Origin: Paraphysomonas bandaiensis
Lineage: Eukaryota; Chrysophyceae
Assembly: GCA_965644295.1 (NCBI GenBank)
Contig: CBFFRP010000255.1
Coordinates: 1 to 64,000, forward strand
Direction of reading: 5' to 3'
DNA: 64,000 nt
Both the position numbers and the translations under genes were made by a program. The notes below the pieces were generated by a model that ran no database searches, was not told where the DNA came from, and was given only the letters and a program-made list of their open reading frames with translations. The stretch's first letter is position 1; every line of letters begins with the position of its first letter. Of the stretch, positions 34,044-48,119 are shown one piece after another.

Positions 34044-36056
34044 ATGACACGCAGTAGCAACAGAATTAAAGGAAAGGCTACAAAGAAGACTGTACAGGCG
34101 AAGGCAACCACTGATATAAAACGAATAGTGCCTAAGGCTGATAATGGTGTTGTGAAGAAGCAGGTGGAGGAGGTGGTTGTACGTAAGAGGGGAAGGCCTA
34201 AGGCTGATAATGGTGTTGTGAAGAAGCAGGTGGAGGAGGTGGTTGTACGTAAGAGGGGAAGGCCTAAGGCTGATAGTGGTGTTGTGAAGAAGCAGGTGGA
34301 GGAGGTGGTTGTACGTAAGAGGGGAAAGCCTAAGGCTGATAATGGTGTTGTGAAGAAGCAGGTGGAGGAGGTGGTTGTACGTAAGAGGGGAAGGCCTAAG
34401 GCTGATAGTGGTGTTGTGAAGAAGCAGGTGGAGGAGGTGGTTGTACGTAAGAGGGGAAGGCCTAAGGCTGATAATGGTGTTGTGAAGAAGCGGGTGGAGG
34501 AGGTGGTTGTACGTAAGAGGGGAAGGCCTAAGGCTGATAATGGTGTTGTGAAGAAGCAGGTGGAGGAGGTGGTTGTACGTAAGAGGGGAAGGCCTAAGGC
34601 TGATAGTGGTGTTGTGAAGAAGCAGGTGGAGGAGGTGGTTGTACGTAAGAGGGGAAGGCCTAAGGCTGATAATGGTGTTGTGAAGAAGCAGGTGGAGGAG
34701 GTGGTTGTATGTAAGAGGGGAAGGCCTAAGGCTGATAGTGGTGTTGTGAAGAAGCAGGTGGAGGAGGTGGTTGTACGTAAGAGGGGAAGGCCTAAGGCTG
34801 ATGGAACGAAGAAACCGATTATAAGAAGGTTAACGAAAAAAGCCCTGAGTGATCATGATGAGGAAACAATTGGTTTGCGCCCCAGCGACAGAGGCAGTAG
34901 TTGGGACGGCAATAGTGAGTCAGATGGCAGCGTGAATAGTGGTGTACTTGATGAAAACCAGTGTTTTGAGTGTGGGCTGTATTCTGGGAACGAAGACTGG
35001 GGAAAAGTCGCACTCTGTGACGTATGCGACGGCGAATATCACTTCGAGTGTACGGGACTGGTTCAGCTACCTCGCCTCTCCTGGACCTGCAATGCATGCG
35101 TTCAAGAGCGAAATTGGTTTATGAAAATGAAACATTACGTTCATGCATCGTTTCCGGTGAGTATGAGTACATAGTCGGTGATTATATTGGTCAATATTGT
35201 AATGTAGTTACCCCGTCGCCCACCTAGAATCGATATGTGCTACAGTCCATCTCGTCCACTGGACCTAGCCTGGGAGGAGTGCAAGCAGAAGGGTTTTATG
35301 ATTGTGAAGCGAGTATTTGATATAGAGGTCATGCGGTGAGCGACCAGCAGTATTTTGTTGAATCGGGTTATTATTTATTGTTTGTATAGCAAGCTAACTC
35401 ATGGCGTTATTAATAAAGTGACCAAATCCGGCCGTGTGGCAGATACCTGGAATGGAGCAGTTAACGCGATTGCCGAGGGCCTTACCAATCACTGTCATAA
35501 TATAATTAACAGAGATGGTTGTTCTTGTATCCGCTGCTCTCATTGTGGAGTATAACATCTGTATTATCTTTACAGGAAGGTATGATCTCAAGCTACCTGA
35601 CTATGTGGTGCGTGAGTTGCATCTAGACGAGGTGCTTGCACCTATATGCGAAAAATTGCGCACTATCATGCACAACCCAACCCCAATTTTGCGTACCCAC
35701 AATGTAGTCTTTGCTCCTGTGGGGTCTAAAGAGCAAAACTGGCACGTGGATGACAGTATGCGTCAAGGAAAATTACACTCGTACTTCACTATTCTCATTC
35801 ATCTTAACCCCATAGACGATAAGTGTGGAGGAACGGAAATATGGAGCAAATCTCTTAAACGTGGTGACATGGTGCGTAGGAAATATTGTAGTTCTTTGGC
35901 GGTAATATTGAAATACAGATTCGAGCAAGGCCTGGTGATGCATTTGTATTTAATGGCTCTCTTCTTCATCGTGGACAGGCAAATTATGGCTATTCTCATA
36001 GATTTTTTTATTATGCAAGTTTTTCATGCAGAGCAGATACCAATGATGGATTGTAA
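34044..36056 (+). CDS. AT-hook x10 / PHD finger / 2-oxoglutarate dioxygenase fusion protein
   Basis: Five exons (34044-35156, 35208-35335, 35390-35517, 35576-35871, 35919-36056) sum to 601 codons including stop, all phases consistent. Residues 31-250: ten near-identical 22-residue repeats, each ending in an AT-hook core (KRGRP; one is KRGKP), which binds the minor groove of AT-rich DNA. Residues 307-351: complete PHD finger (CFEC, CDVC, HFEC, CNAC), a reader of histone tails. Residues about 390-600: phytanoyl-CoA-dioxygenase-like double-stranded beta helix with Fe(II) ligands His513 and Asp515 (WHVDD) and His572 (LLHRGQ), a CGGTEIW turn, PGDAFVFNG, and Arg583 placed to bind 2-oxoglutarate. 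This suggests a nuclear oxygenase directed to AT-rich chromatin, with histone or DNA as possible substrate; the substrate is inference. The first intron is 51 bases and in phase, so two separate genes are less likely. Confidence 0.85.
34134..34793 (+). repeat. Coding minisatellite, 10 units of 66 bp
   Basis: Exactly 660 bases: ten 66-bp units within the AT-hook gene, differing at only a few sites (Asn/Ser at unit position 4, one Gln to Arg, one Arg to Cys, one AT-hook Arg to Lys). The homogeneity means recent expansion or gene conversion, and copy number probably varies between individuals. Confidence 0.95.
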
Positions 36057-36949
36057 TAATATTTAGATTTAGGTCAAGGTGTTCCATTGTGTTAATTATA
36101 TTCTTTGATATATTCAAAAGCGGTGAAAATCGAGTGTATAGAAGATTATGAGTACTTGTTCAGTTTCTAACCATCTTGTACACGGAGTATGAATTATTTA
36201 TATGATATATAACGCATAACACAAACACTATACACCAGAAAGATGAATAATTTCAACCCAAGTTCTATGTATTGAAAACATAGTCATTGAAAAGAACCTA
36301 AGCTATCAGGATAATTAAAGTTAAGTACTCAGTATCTGTACAAAGCACTCTCTTATCATTATACTCAGTTAACTGAACACGTCTTATTATTCATTGCTCA
36401 TTGTCATGCACCCAGTCTATATCATTATTATCAGATCTTAGACAACCATAGTCTTATATTTCAGTTTCATTAACATAATAGTAAAGAGTAATTCATATCA
36501 TATCATTTTTCATGAAGTACTGTTCACAACTATTCTTCAAGTAACGGTCATAATTAGTAAAGGAATTACATACTGCACATAGCAAATAGTGTTTTATTAA
36601 TTAAATGGCAAGTAATATAAGTTATTAGAGTGTAGTGGCAACATGAGTATTGTGTTGCAATAATAGAAATAATCAATATTCTTCCCCCTCAATTTTTTTG
36701 CTTCGATAGATGAATGAGCCTATTCTTTGTTTGAGACTGCCAACGGTTGAGGTAATTCTTACAGAAACATTTTAGCGGAGTAATTCGTTTGATTTTTATA
36801 TATTGCTTGTATCTGTTTATGCTTGGTCCCTTCGCAATAAAAAGTAGCATTATTACGTATACCGCATACCGCATACCATGAAAGTCAGTTAATGTATCCC
36901 GATATATATAAAAAAGATTAAATTACGTTATGTACGTTTCAAAATATTT
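36057..36949. other. Convergent 3' intergenic region
   Basis: About 890 AT-rich bases between the 3' ends of the dioxygenase and MCM7 genes. No gene or recognisable repeat found. Confidence 0.5.
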
Positions 36950-40035
<3,086 letters not shown>

Positions 40036-40730
40036 TGTTAAGAAACTTCAACTAACAAGCTGTTTCTCAGTAGCTCTGCTGTTCGCTCTGTTTCATAGCA
40101 TTCGAACTTAAATTAAACAGCTGTGGAGTGGACTTGACACCATCACGCTATTGATTATACTGCTGTACTGCTGCTGTATGTCATGAATGTCTGTCTATTG
40201 GATATAATTCTGTTAGATATCAAGGCCCATAGACAAACCAAAACAAGGATATTTGTAAATAACTACATAAATTTATAGTGATACAGTCAGGAAACTCCAA
40301 GTTTTCTATTTTCCCACTAGACAAATTCATAATTTGAATTTTCGAAAAATCGTTAGTGATGGCAGCTTTTTCTAACTACAGTATGTATGGATGTATCCAT
40401 TAAAAAAAAAATCAGGGGTTTTCCTGTATGCTCCTACCGGCAGGAAGTACGGTAGTGTATTGTGTATATGGCATTGTATTGGTCCAAGCGTCCTCTTTGC
40501 ACAGGCCTCTACACAGTACGTAGTGGCGTATTTTATACAGTATCAGTGGTCGACAAGAACAGACTGGCGTAGTGTGTGTGGCCATGTGATACTTATTACG
40601 TACAGAGGTATGTATATATATATGTATGTAATACTATCGCTTGAGGAAAGTTACTACTCTCGGATGCAGACACCATATAGAGTCTAGGTGTATAGATTAT
40701 ATTAAGATCATATATATATAGTAAGTGGAT
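40036..40730. other. Divergent promoter region
   Basis: Between MCM7 (-) and the KH gene (+). Contains TA-rich runs (for example near 40613-40630 and 40711-40723); no specific element recognised. Confidence 0.5.
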
Positions 40731-43025
40731 ATGACGGAGGCAGCTACTACTCAGTCTATTACAGCAACATTTGATGATATATCTCTGGAGAACGGGCCCA
40801 TGCTTATCCCCCACACTGGATCTGGTTTCGACGGGAGTTTCAATCGATCACCAGCACCTGAGCCATCTCCTTCCCCCAATCCATCACAACAGTCATATTC
40901 TCAACCTAACGGCAGTGTTAGTGAAGAGATGGAGTGCCCTCATAGTAAGGTGGGAATGGTGATAGGAGCAAAAGGAGTTATAATTCAGGAAATTATGAAC
41001 CGAACACATTGCAAAATTGTAGTTATTCAAGATAATTTGCCAGACGGCCATCCACGGAACGTAGTCATAACAGGAGCTCCTGTTCAGGTTCAAGCAGCGA
41101 AATCATTGATTGCGGCTGTTATAAATGATGGGCCATCGGCCCTGCAGACCTCAGCTCCTGGAGAAGACCCGTCTGAGCCTACAGAGACAGAAGAAATGTT
41201 ATGCCCCCCCGATAAAGTCGGTCTAGTTATTGGTTCTAAAGGAGTTGTGATTCAAGATATAATGCGTCGAAGTTACTGTAAAATTACTGTAAATCAGAAC
41301 TTTCCTGAGGGGGAGCCGAGAATGGTTGTGATATGTGGGAAACGGAGTCAGATAGAAAAGGCAAAGTCCCTCGTCGCGTTAGTAATTGCGAATGGCCCCA
41401 CCGCATTGAATTCTGTAGGGAATAGTACAAACATGATAACTGAAGAGATGGACTGCCCCCAGGAGAAAGTTGGTATTGTAATCGGTGCCCGTGGATCTAT
41501 AGTGCAGGATATAATGCGTAAATGCGGGTGTCGCATAGTTATACACCAGGATTTTCCAGAAGGTCAACCTCGTAAGGTTGTCTTTACTGGTACCCCTCAC
41601 CAAGTGGAGGCTGGAAAGAATTTAGTGTCTGCGGTGATAATGCATGGCCCTGCAGCCGTTCAGATGTCTATGGGTGGAGCGGGAAACATTATTCAGGATC
41701 TCAAAATTATCCAGGCTCAGGTAGGAAAGCTGATAGGACCTGGAGGAAGCACGATAAAAGACATTCAGCAGCGGTTTGCGGTCAAGATGAACATAGACCA
41801 GGTGTTGCCTGACACGGATGAAAGGCGGCTGCGCATTACTGGGGAAGCGAGTCGTGTGCAGGCGGCGGCACAAATGGTATGGCATGTGCTGCACAGCGGG
41901 GGTGGTGGTATGATGGGTGGTGGAGTGGTGCCGCAACAGCAACCATATGGTATGCCAATGATGGGTGGATACTCTGATGGGACGGGCGCCATGATGCATC
42001 CAGCGTATTACACAACTCCCCCCGTGCAAGGAGGTGCTGGGCCATATGGTATGCAGTCACCAATGGGTGCCGACGGAATGCAACATATGCAGTCGGCCAT
42101 GCATTCTTCTGTGGGCCAGGGACTGGGAGCTGACGGATTGTCGGGCAGGATAATGCCGGCTACACCTATGAACAATGGGATGATGCACCAAGTTGTGTAC
42201 GTTTACAAGAGCCTCATGGGAAGAATCGCAGGGAAAGAATTTGCCACACTTGCGCTGATGATGTCCAAGTCGGGTGCGAACATTCAAATCGAGCAGGCGC
42301 TTGTATTAGGTACTAACGGACAGGAGATGTGCAAGATTAATATTATCGGCAATCAACAGGGCGTTACTCTTGCTGGACAGATGATTCAAGAGGTAGCTTT
42401 GTTTTTTAGTTTTCTGGCTTGTTAAAGGTTGTGATGCACAGGTGCTCATCAACGGGCCGGATAAGCTTATGTCTTTACCGGATGCCTCTGCTTCAAATAC
42501 GTACGCACTTGACGTGCAGCGAACTGGAGCGGGTCAACTGCGCACGGCTATACAGGAGGGCCAGCAAATGTACGGAGGAGACCAGCAAGGGTATGGAGGG
42601 TATGGCGCTCATATGACTGGGGGCCAAGCCCAGCCCGCTTCATTTCAACAACAGATGTACATGCAGCAGCACGTAAGTCCGCCCCTTTACTCTTTCTTGT
42701 ACACTCAATTTTATTTCTGTAGCCTCAGGATAACATGCAACAAGGTTCTGGTTTCTCAGACATGCCCACCACATCTGCGTCGACAACAACAGAGCAGCAG
42801 TCCGCAGCCGGCTACATGCAGAGTGGTGAAATGTATGGACAATCCCCACATATGCATATGTATCAGCAGCAGCCTCAGCAACATTCACAGTACTACAGCC
42901 AACCGCAGTATGGTTCAGGCTCTGTTGCCAGTACAAACGGGGTGGTAGGAGGGATACATCAGCAGAGGTACCACCAACAAACGCAGTCCCATCAACAGGC
43001 CCATGGTGGCACAAATGGAAATTAA
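40731..43025 (+). CDS. Multi-KH-domain RNA-binding protein (FUBP/KSRP-like)
   Basis: Three exons (40731-42392, 42442-42672, 42723-43025) give 731 residues, all in phase. Three closely similar KH domains in tandem each start EEM.CP and have the RNA-contact loop GAKG, GSKG and GARG; a fourth has GPGG (QVGKLIGPGGSTIKDIQ). A fifth, diverged KH-like domain spans the first intron (MGRIAGKEFATLALMMSKSGANIQIEQ), where the GXXG loop is altered to GKEF. The linker and tail are Gly/Met/Gln/Tyr-rich with YGGYG and polyQ, a low-complexity composition typical of RNA granule proteins. KH domains bind single-stranded RNA or DNA, so a role in RNA regulation is likely. The in-frame ATG at 40731 is the start. 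Confidence 0.87.
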
Positions 43026-44009
43026 TTTCATATCGTTTGCAGCATAAGATAATGTAACTATCACGAGTTATACCCACAATATTCGAATGCAATAAGTTAC
43101 GAGATAATGATGAAAACTAGGTTTAAAATGAGAATAAATGACATGGTACTGATCAATGAATATGTTTGCATGATTACGAATAGCTTTTTCACCCACAGAC
43201 AGTATTGTGTATATGCATGACTGAATTGATATTATGAAAAGAAGGTATTTGTTCCATGATCATGATAGTGTGTGACTTGAACATTCTTATAATGGAAATG
43301 CTTTTCTTGGTTAGGCGCCTATTCTTTTTAATAATGAATGCCGATGCTCATATAGTGTGACCAATGAAACTGGTCTGAACCTACTCTTAGAATTGTTCCA
43401 CACTGGATAATAAATAATTTACTATAGGGCATGCCATAAACAACAACAGTAAAGACTGGTTATATGCATACACAGTACAAAGCAATACGTCTCAGACTTA
43501 CTCAATAACTAACAGGTTTAAAAAGTGAGAACTCAGACTGCAATTATTATTGGTCAGGGCTAATAAAGAATTGATCTTACAGTAGTAATAGTAAAACAAT
43601 GCTGTGATTATTAGAGTGTAAAGTGATGAACACAATAAAGTGAGAAAATATAAATAACAATATAAAACGAGATAAAACATAACTATCATGCACAACGGAA
43701 TAGTTAGAAGTGTAACCGATAATGACGATCGTTATGATGACGATCGTGTATCTTCAACAGATACTCTCTCTAATTCAGTTTATAATATATTTCATTGAAC
43801 ATTATAACTCATAGATACAATTTTCAATCTTGTATTATGCTGAATCCTAAGAGGGCTGCGTAACAATTAATTGCAATTAAATTGCAAATATTTTTGAAAT
43901 TATTATCAATTAATTGCAATTAACTTGCCAATTATAGTCTAACTAAATTAGCTGCACTTTACAAGCACGAATATTGACTTCAACTGTACTTACTTTCCAC
44001 AGAAGTCTA

Positions 44010-44252
44010 TTAAAGCGCAATACATATGAAAGCCTTCAACTCGTGAGACAACATGGATTTGCGCAGATCACTCATGTTGAGGTTTGCTCTACTGAAAAGC
44101 CTTTCTACACAATTAGTAGTGGAGTAAATATGCTTCAAGCAGATGTACTTAGTTTTCTTTTTCCTCTTCTTCATCAGTTCTGTACAACAGTAAACGTTTG
44201 AGCTGCGCCTTCTCAGGTCGAGTGAGAGTGTCCTCCAATCCGCTGTGGACAT
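44010..44252 (-). pseudogene. hAT transposase C-terminal relic
   Basis: The minus strand encodes CVERLFSRANLNMSDLRKSM followed by LSHELKAFICIAL and a stop, which matches the conserved dimerisation domain of hAT transposases (VERLFS.A....D.R...L). Just upstream a hAT-like LTRPEKAQLKRLLLYRTDEE reads in another frame, so the relic carries a frameshift. No catalytic region or terminal inverted repeats were found. Only the tail of a dead transposase gene remains. Confidence 0.65.
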
Positions 44253-44713
44253 TCACAACAGAATTTTTGTAGGTCTAATTCATAATTATGTCTGCATGCT
44301 CACCAGGTAGTGAATTAAGATGTTGAATATAAAAGATGCACATAACTAGGATCAGCCTGTTCGGGATATTTTTAGAATTCTCTTATCTCCGCTGTCAAGC
44401 GCTCTAATTTAGTATATGTCACTGCACTTGGGATGTTGCCAATTAGTTGGCTGGTTTATTTATATAATACACATCTTATGATGTTTAGCTACACGTAGCT
44501 ACTGATAAGAGACACAAACCCATTATCTGTTAGCATAAAGATATTATTGGATTTCGTGTTATTTTCTAGTCACACCACAAATAATGTAAAACCTAGTCAA
44601 TGAATGCAGATATTTAATTACTTATTACTTTGACTAGATTTCTACACCAAAATTAGTGTGGCACGTTAATTCAACGAATTTGACTAGGTTGAATAATAAT
44701 TCCCTTAAATGTT

Positions 44714-45018
44714 TATTAGAATATGGAATATGGATCTTATTCTAGTATAACATTCAGTATTCAGTATGTCACTTGAGACAATGTAAGAGAATACAGTGAA
44801 ATATAGTGATGTACAAATGCTGTGATGTGTGATGGTATTGAGAAACTGAACTAGTTTGATCTTTCTCAACGAGAGGTTCGCATATGTAGGATATTGTGCG
44901 TGGAACAAAATGAGTTAGTGTTGTTTATCACAACTTCGTGTAAACGATATTAGTAAATCTATCTAGTCTAAGGACAAATTCTCTTTGAGATCTAGTTAAC
45001 AATGAGAAATTTCCAACA
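44714..45018 (+). repeat. Solo LTR of the copia family
   Basis: 305 bp that aligns along its length with the coding-strand LTR of the copia element at 5147-10601 (TATTAGAATATGGA at the start, AAACGATATTA and TCTATCTAGTCTAA near the end, TTTCCAACA at the end) but with many substitutions. It is flanked by a perfect 5-bp duplication ATGTT (44709-44713 and 45019-45023), so it is a solo LTR left by recombination, and it confirms the TA...CA termini. Confidence 0.88.
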
Positions 45019-45487
45019 ATGTTCATGTTTCTGCGTGCAAATCGACATCTTCGGGATGAGATTGTATTTCAGAAAGTTATTGGAAAGATAATAATTGGAC
45101 GCCTGGTAAATAGTTGCACCTATTATTGTTGGATACCTCTGACCAATTAATTGCCAGTTAATTCTTATATTGTTACGCATGCCTGACAATAGTCTATCTT
45201 GTTGGTTTACGGATTACTATATTTAGTAACTGCAGGGAGTATAATTGACCCAAATATGCTACAGGAATGCTGTGGACTAATCCATAACTTTACCACGACA
45301 TTGACTGGTCAGTATAGCAAACACCGGCTTCGTAATTCACACAAAATATTTCCTTTCCCGTGAGGCAAAAACAAAATACGGAGTACGATATACATGATAC
45401 ATAATATGAACCTGCAGTTTTTTATTATCGATTATACTAAAGCGGACATCCACAAGTTCCATTTAGTAATTCTGGCACGACTCAAAA

Positions 45488-47472
45488 CTAGTGCGATACA
45501 GTTGTGAGGTCAATGTTAAGCTCCCGATGCAAGGGAAGGACGCGTTCTGTAATCAATTTCTCTGCTCTATCAAGGGACACTTGGTTGACCATATCGTCTA
45601 TTCTTTCAGACCAATCAGATTCTGCATCCATCGCCTCTAGTTCTGCCGCGGATTCCGCAACTAGCTCTTTCAAAATTTCATCCTATTAGGTATATTACCA
45701 GAGTACATCATCGGTATAACAATAACAACCTGCACTCGGCTTAATACGAGGGCGTTGTGGTAAGTCACGTGCCCAGGACCGGTGCCACCATAGCAGACCA
45801 TGGCATAACCAGAGCGGAATTTATCTCCCATTGCATTTTCTAAGCGATTCTCAACGCGTTTCTGAAGAATAAAACTCCTGTCGGCCACTTTGTCCCGCAT
45901 CTAAATATAATATCAAAAAGTAACTAACACATGTGAAGATCAAACAATAACAACAGACTTCGTGAAAGTTTTCCACTGCCAGGGTAGCAATGGCATCTCC
46001 ATTTGGTTTTCGAGCCGCGTTGAACTCTTCGAAGGCATTAGCCCACGACGCAGCCACGTCACTATCCATAACTGGCGGTGTAGTCAAGTTGTTAGCCGCT
46101 TCAACATCTACGACCTCAGACAAACACCCTCCAGAACAGCCATGCCTGTCCAACGCCTGTAGTCAAATTACAAGCGGCAATAACGAATACAGGTAGACGC
46201 GTACTAACACGTATCAGCTCCAGTACGTCCTCAAAACCTGAGTTCATGCCCTGGCCAAAAAAAGGGACAATAGCATGGGCCGCATCGCCGATAAGAACAA
46301 TTCTTCCCTTGTGGTTCCACTTAGAAGTCAGAACAGTGCCAAGGATACCGCTTGGGTTGGTGAGCATTTGATCATTTGCACGGTCAATACCTCCCAGGAG
46401 GGGAATAGCCTAGAAAAATAATTAAGGTGATCCTTGGGTGACACTTCAGCAGTACTCACATCAGGGTAGTACTTCTCGAAGAACTCTTGACCGGCCTCTG
46501 CGTCTGTAATAGTAGCGAAACTCTCACTGTAGATACAACATTCACCCCTGAATACATGAGATAAAGCTGATGATTACCTGCCCTCTTCATCCATATACAA
46601 TGTCCCAGTCATGGACCCGTCAAGATTGGCGAGGGCCATGAGCATGTGGTTCCGACGGGGCCAGATATGGAGACCGTGTTGGACAAGTCCGGTACCTTGT
46701 GGAAAGAGCATTTCCTTATAGACATGGCGGGAGCCGCCGCTGAAACATGATATGAGAACCTCTGTAGGAAACAAGTAAGTTGAAATCATACTTATCCGTG
46801 CCTAGCATAGTTTCCTTGAACTCCGTGAGACCCGCATTTCGCATAGCATAACGTGCCCGGGATCCTCCTCCATCGCACCCCACTACAGGGCACGCACAGA
46901 ACACACGGACCCGACTCTCGATACCATCACGGTGTGCAACGAATTCAAGTGTGCATCCTACATCTCCACCGCCATTGCAAGTTCCATCAGAAAAGTCGGT
47001 GCTGTCTGAATCTAACGAGTGGCCAAAATATATTTTCGCGCCAGCTGATTCAGCTTTCTGTATTAGAAATTTGTTCAGCTCGAACCTGATAGGTGAGAAG
47101 TAACTCAATGGGAATGACAACAATATTGCAAATTAACCTGCTTATAGAATAGTTGCACTCTGAATCATCCTTTCCGTATCTCTGAAACTGAACGGACCCG
47201 TCTTGCTGATGAATGACGCGTCCAGTGACCGCAACAGCTAAGGCGAGTATTTCATCACGTAATCCTTCCTCACCAAAACAATCCACAGCCCTCAGACCAC
47301 GTTTAGTAATAACTAAATTAATGGACCTGCCGAGACTGGGGATCTGTCTGATATCCTGATACCTCTCAAACACAGACACTCTGAAGCCCTTCTTCTGGAG
47401 TAAATATGCTAATAGCGACCCCACCAAACCAGCCCCAATAATAACTACATCACCTTTACCGAACGATGCCAT
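45488..47472 (-). CDS. KMO: Kynurenine 3-monooxygenase
   Basis: FAD- and NADPH-dependent hydroxylase that turns kynurenine into 3-hydroxykynurenine in tryptophan breakdown and NAD synthesis. From the ATG at 47472: the FAD-binding VVIIGAGLVGSLLAYLLQKKG, then GRSINLVITKRGLRAVD, a substrate-region motif HIWPRRNHMLMALANLDGSM, and the second FAD motif GDAAHAIVPFFGQGMNSGFED, all diagnostic of KMO. Several short introns split the gene. The C-terminus (after YHNALVLSRVQ) is charged and helical and ends IDLTTVSH with stop at 45488; unlike animal KMO it shows no clear C-terminal membrane segment. Other class A flavin monooxygenases share the fold but not the IVPFFGQGMN block. Confidence 0.93.
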
Positions 47473-47604
47473 GTTTAAGGGTTGATATCACTTTTTTATG
47501 GAGAATTAGTGACTCGGATACCACTGATGCTTGATACGTATGTGTATGTATGCGAACAGAGAGTGGAGATTTTGTGTGTACAACATGTACTTTGCGGTAT
47601 ATCC

Positions 47605-47606
<2 letters not shown>

Positions 47607-47635
<29 letters not shown>

Positions 47636-48042
47636 TGTATGTATGTATGTATGTATGTATGTATGTATGTATGTATGTATGTATGTATGTATGTATGTAT
47701 GTATGTATGTATGTATGTATGTATGTATGTATGTATGTATGTATGTATGTATGTATGTATGTATGTATGTATGTATGTATGTATGTATGTATGTATGTAT
47801 GTATGTATGTATGTATGTATGTATGTATGTATGTATGTGTAGGCGTATGTATGTATGTATGTATGTATGTATGTATGTATGTATGTATGTATGTATGTAT
47901 GTATGTATGTATGTATGTATGTATGTATGTATGTATGTATGTACGTATGTATGTATGTATGTATGTATGTATGTATGTATGTATGTATGTATGTATGTAT
48001 GTATGTATGTATGTATGTATGTATGTATGTATGTATGTATGT
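47607..48042. repeat. Very long ATGT tetranucleotide microsatellite
   Basis: 436 bases of (ATGT)n, about 109 units, with only two visible interruptions (near 47838, GTGTAGGCGTATG, and near 47942, GTACG). It fills most of the space between the divergent KMO and sulfotransferase genes. Long open frames on both strands (Tyr-Val-Cys-Met repeats) are artefacts. Confidence 0.98.
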
Positions 48043-48119
48043 GTGGGGTACAATGAGAGTGTCCATTTCATTGACATGCTAGAGTTCTGTGATATGCATC
48101 AGTTGGTTATTCTCTATTG

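Larger units (their letters stand above)
43026..45487. other. Convergent intergenic region with transposon relics
   Basis: Between the 3' ends of the KH gene (+) and the kynurenine monooxygenase gene (-). Carries the hAT relic at 44010-44252 and the solo LTR at 44714-45018. A palindromic AATTAATTGCAATTAA block recurs near 43866 and 43907. Otherwise AT-rich and empty. Confidence 0.55.

Noticed and set aside
34134-34793. CRISPR-like or non-coding tandem array
   Set aside because: The 66-bp units are contiguous, lack spacers and keep an open reading frame.
35208-36056. Separate dioxygenase gene starting at ATG 35233
   Set aside because: A 51-base GT-AG intron joins the PHD exon to it in phase, with a frame open from 35208; still, transcripts are needed, so this is kept as the main alternative.
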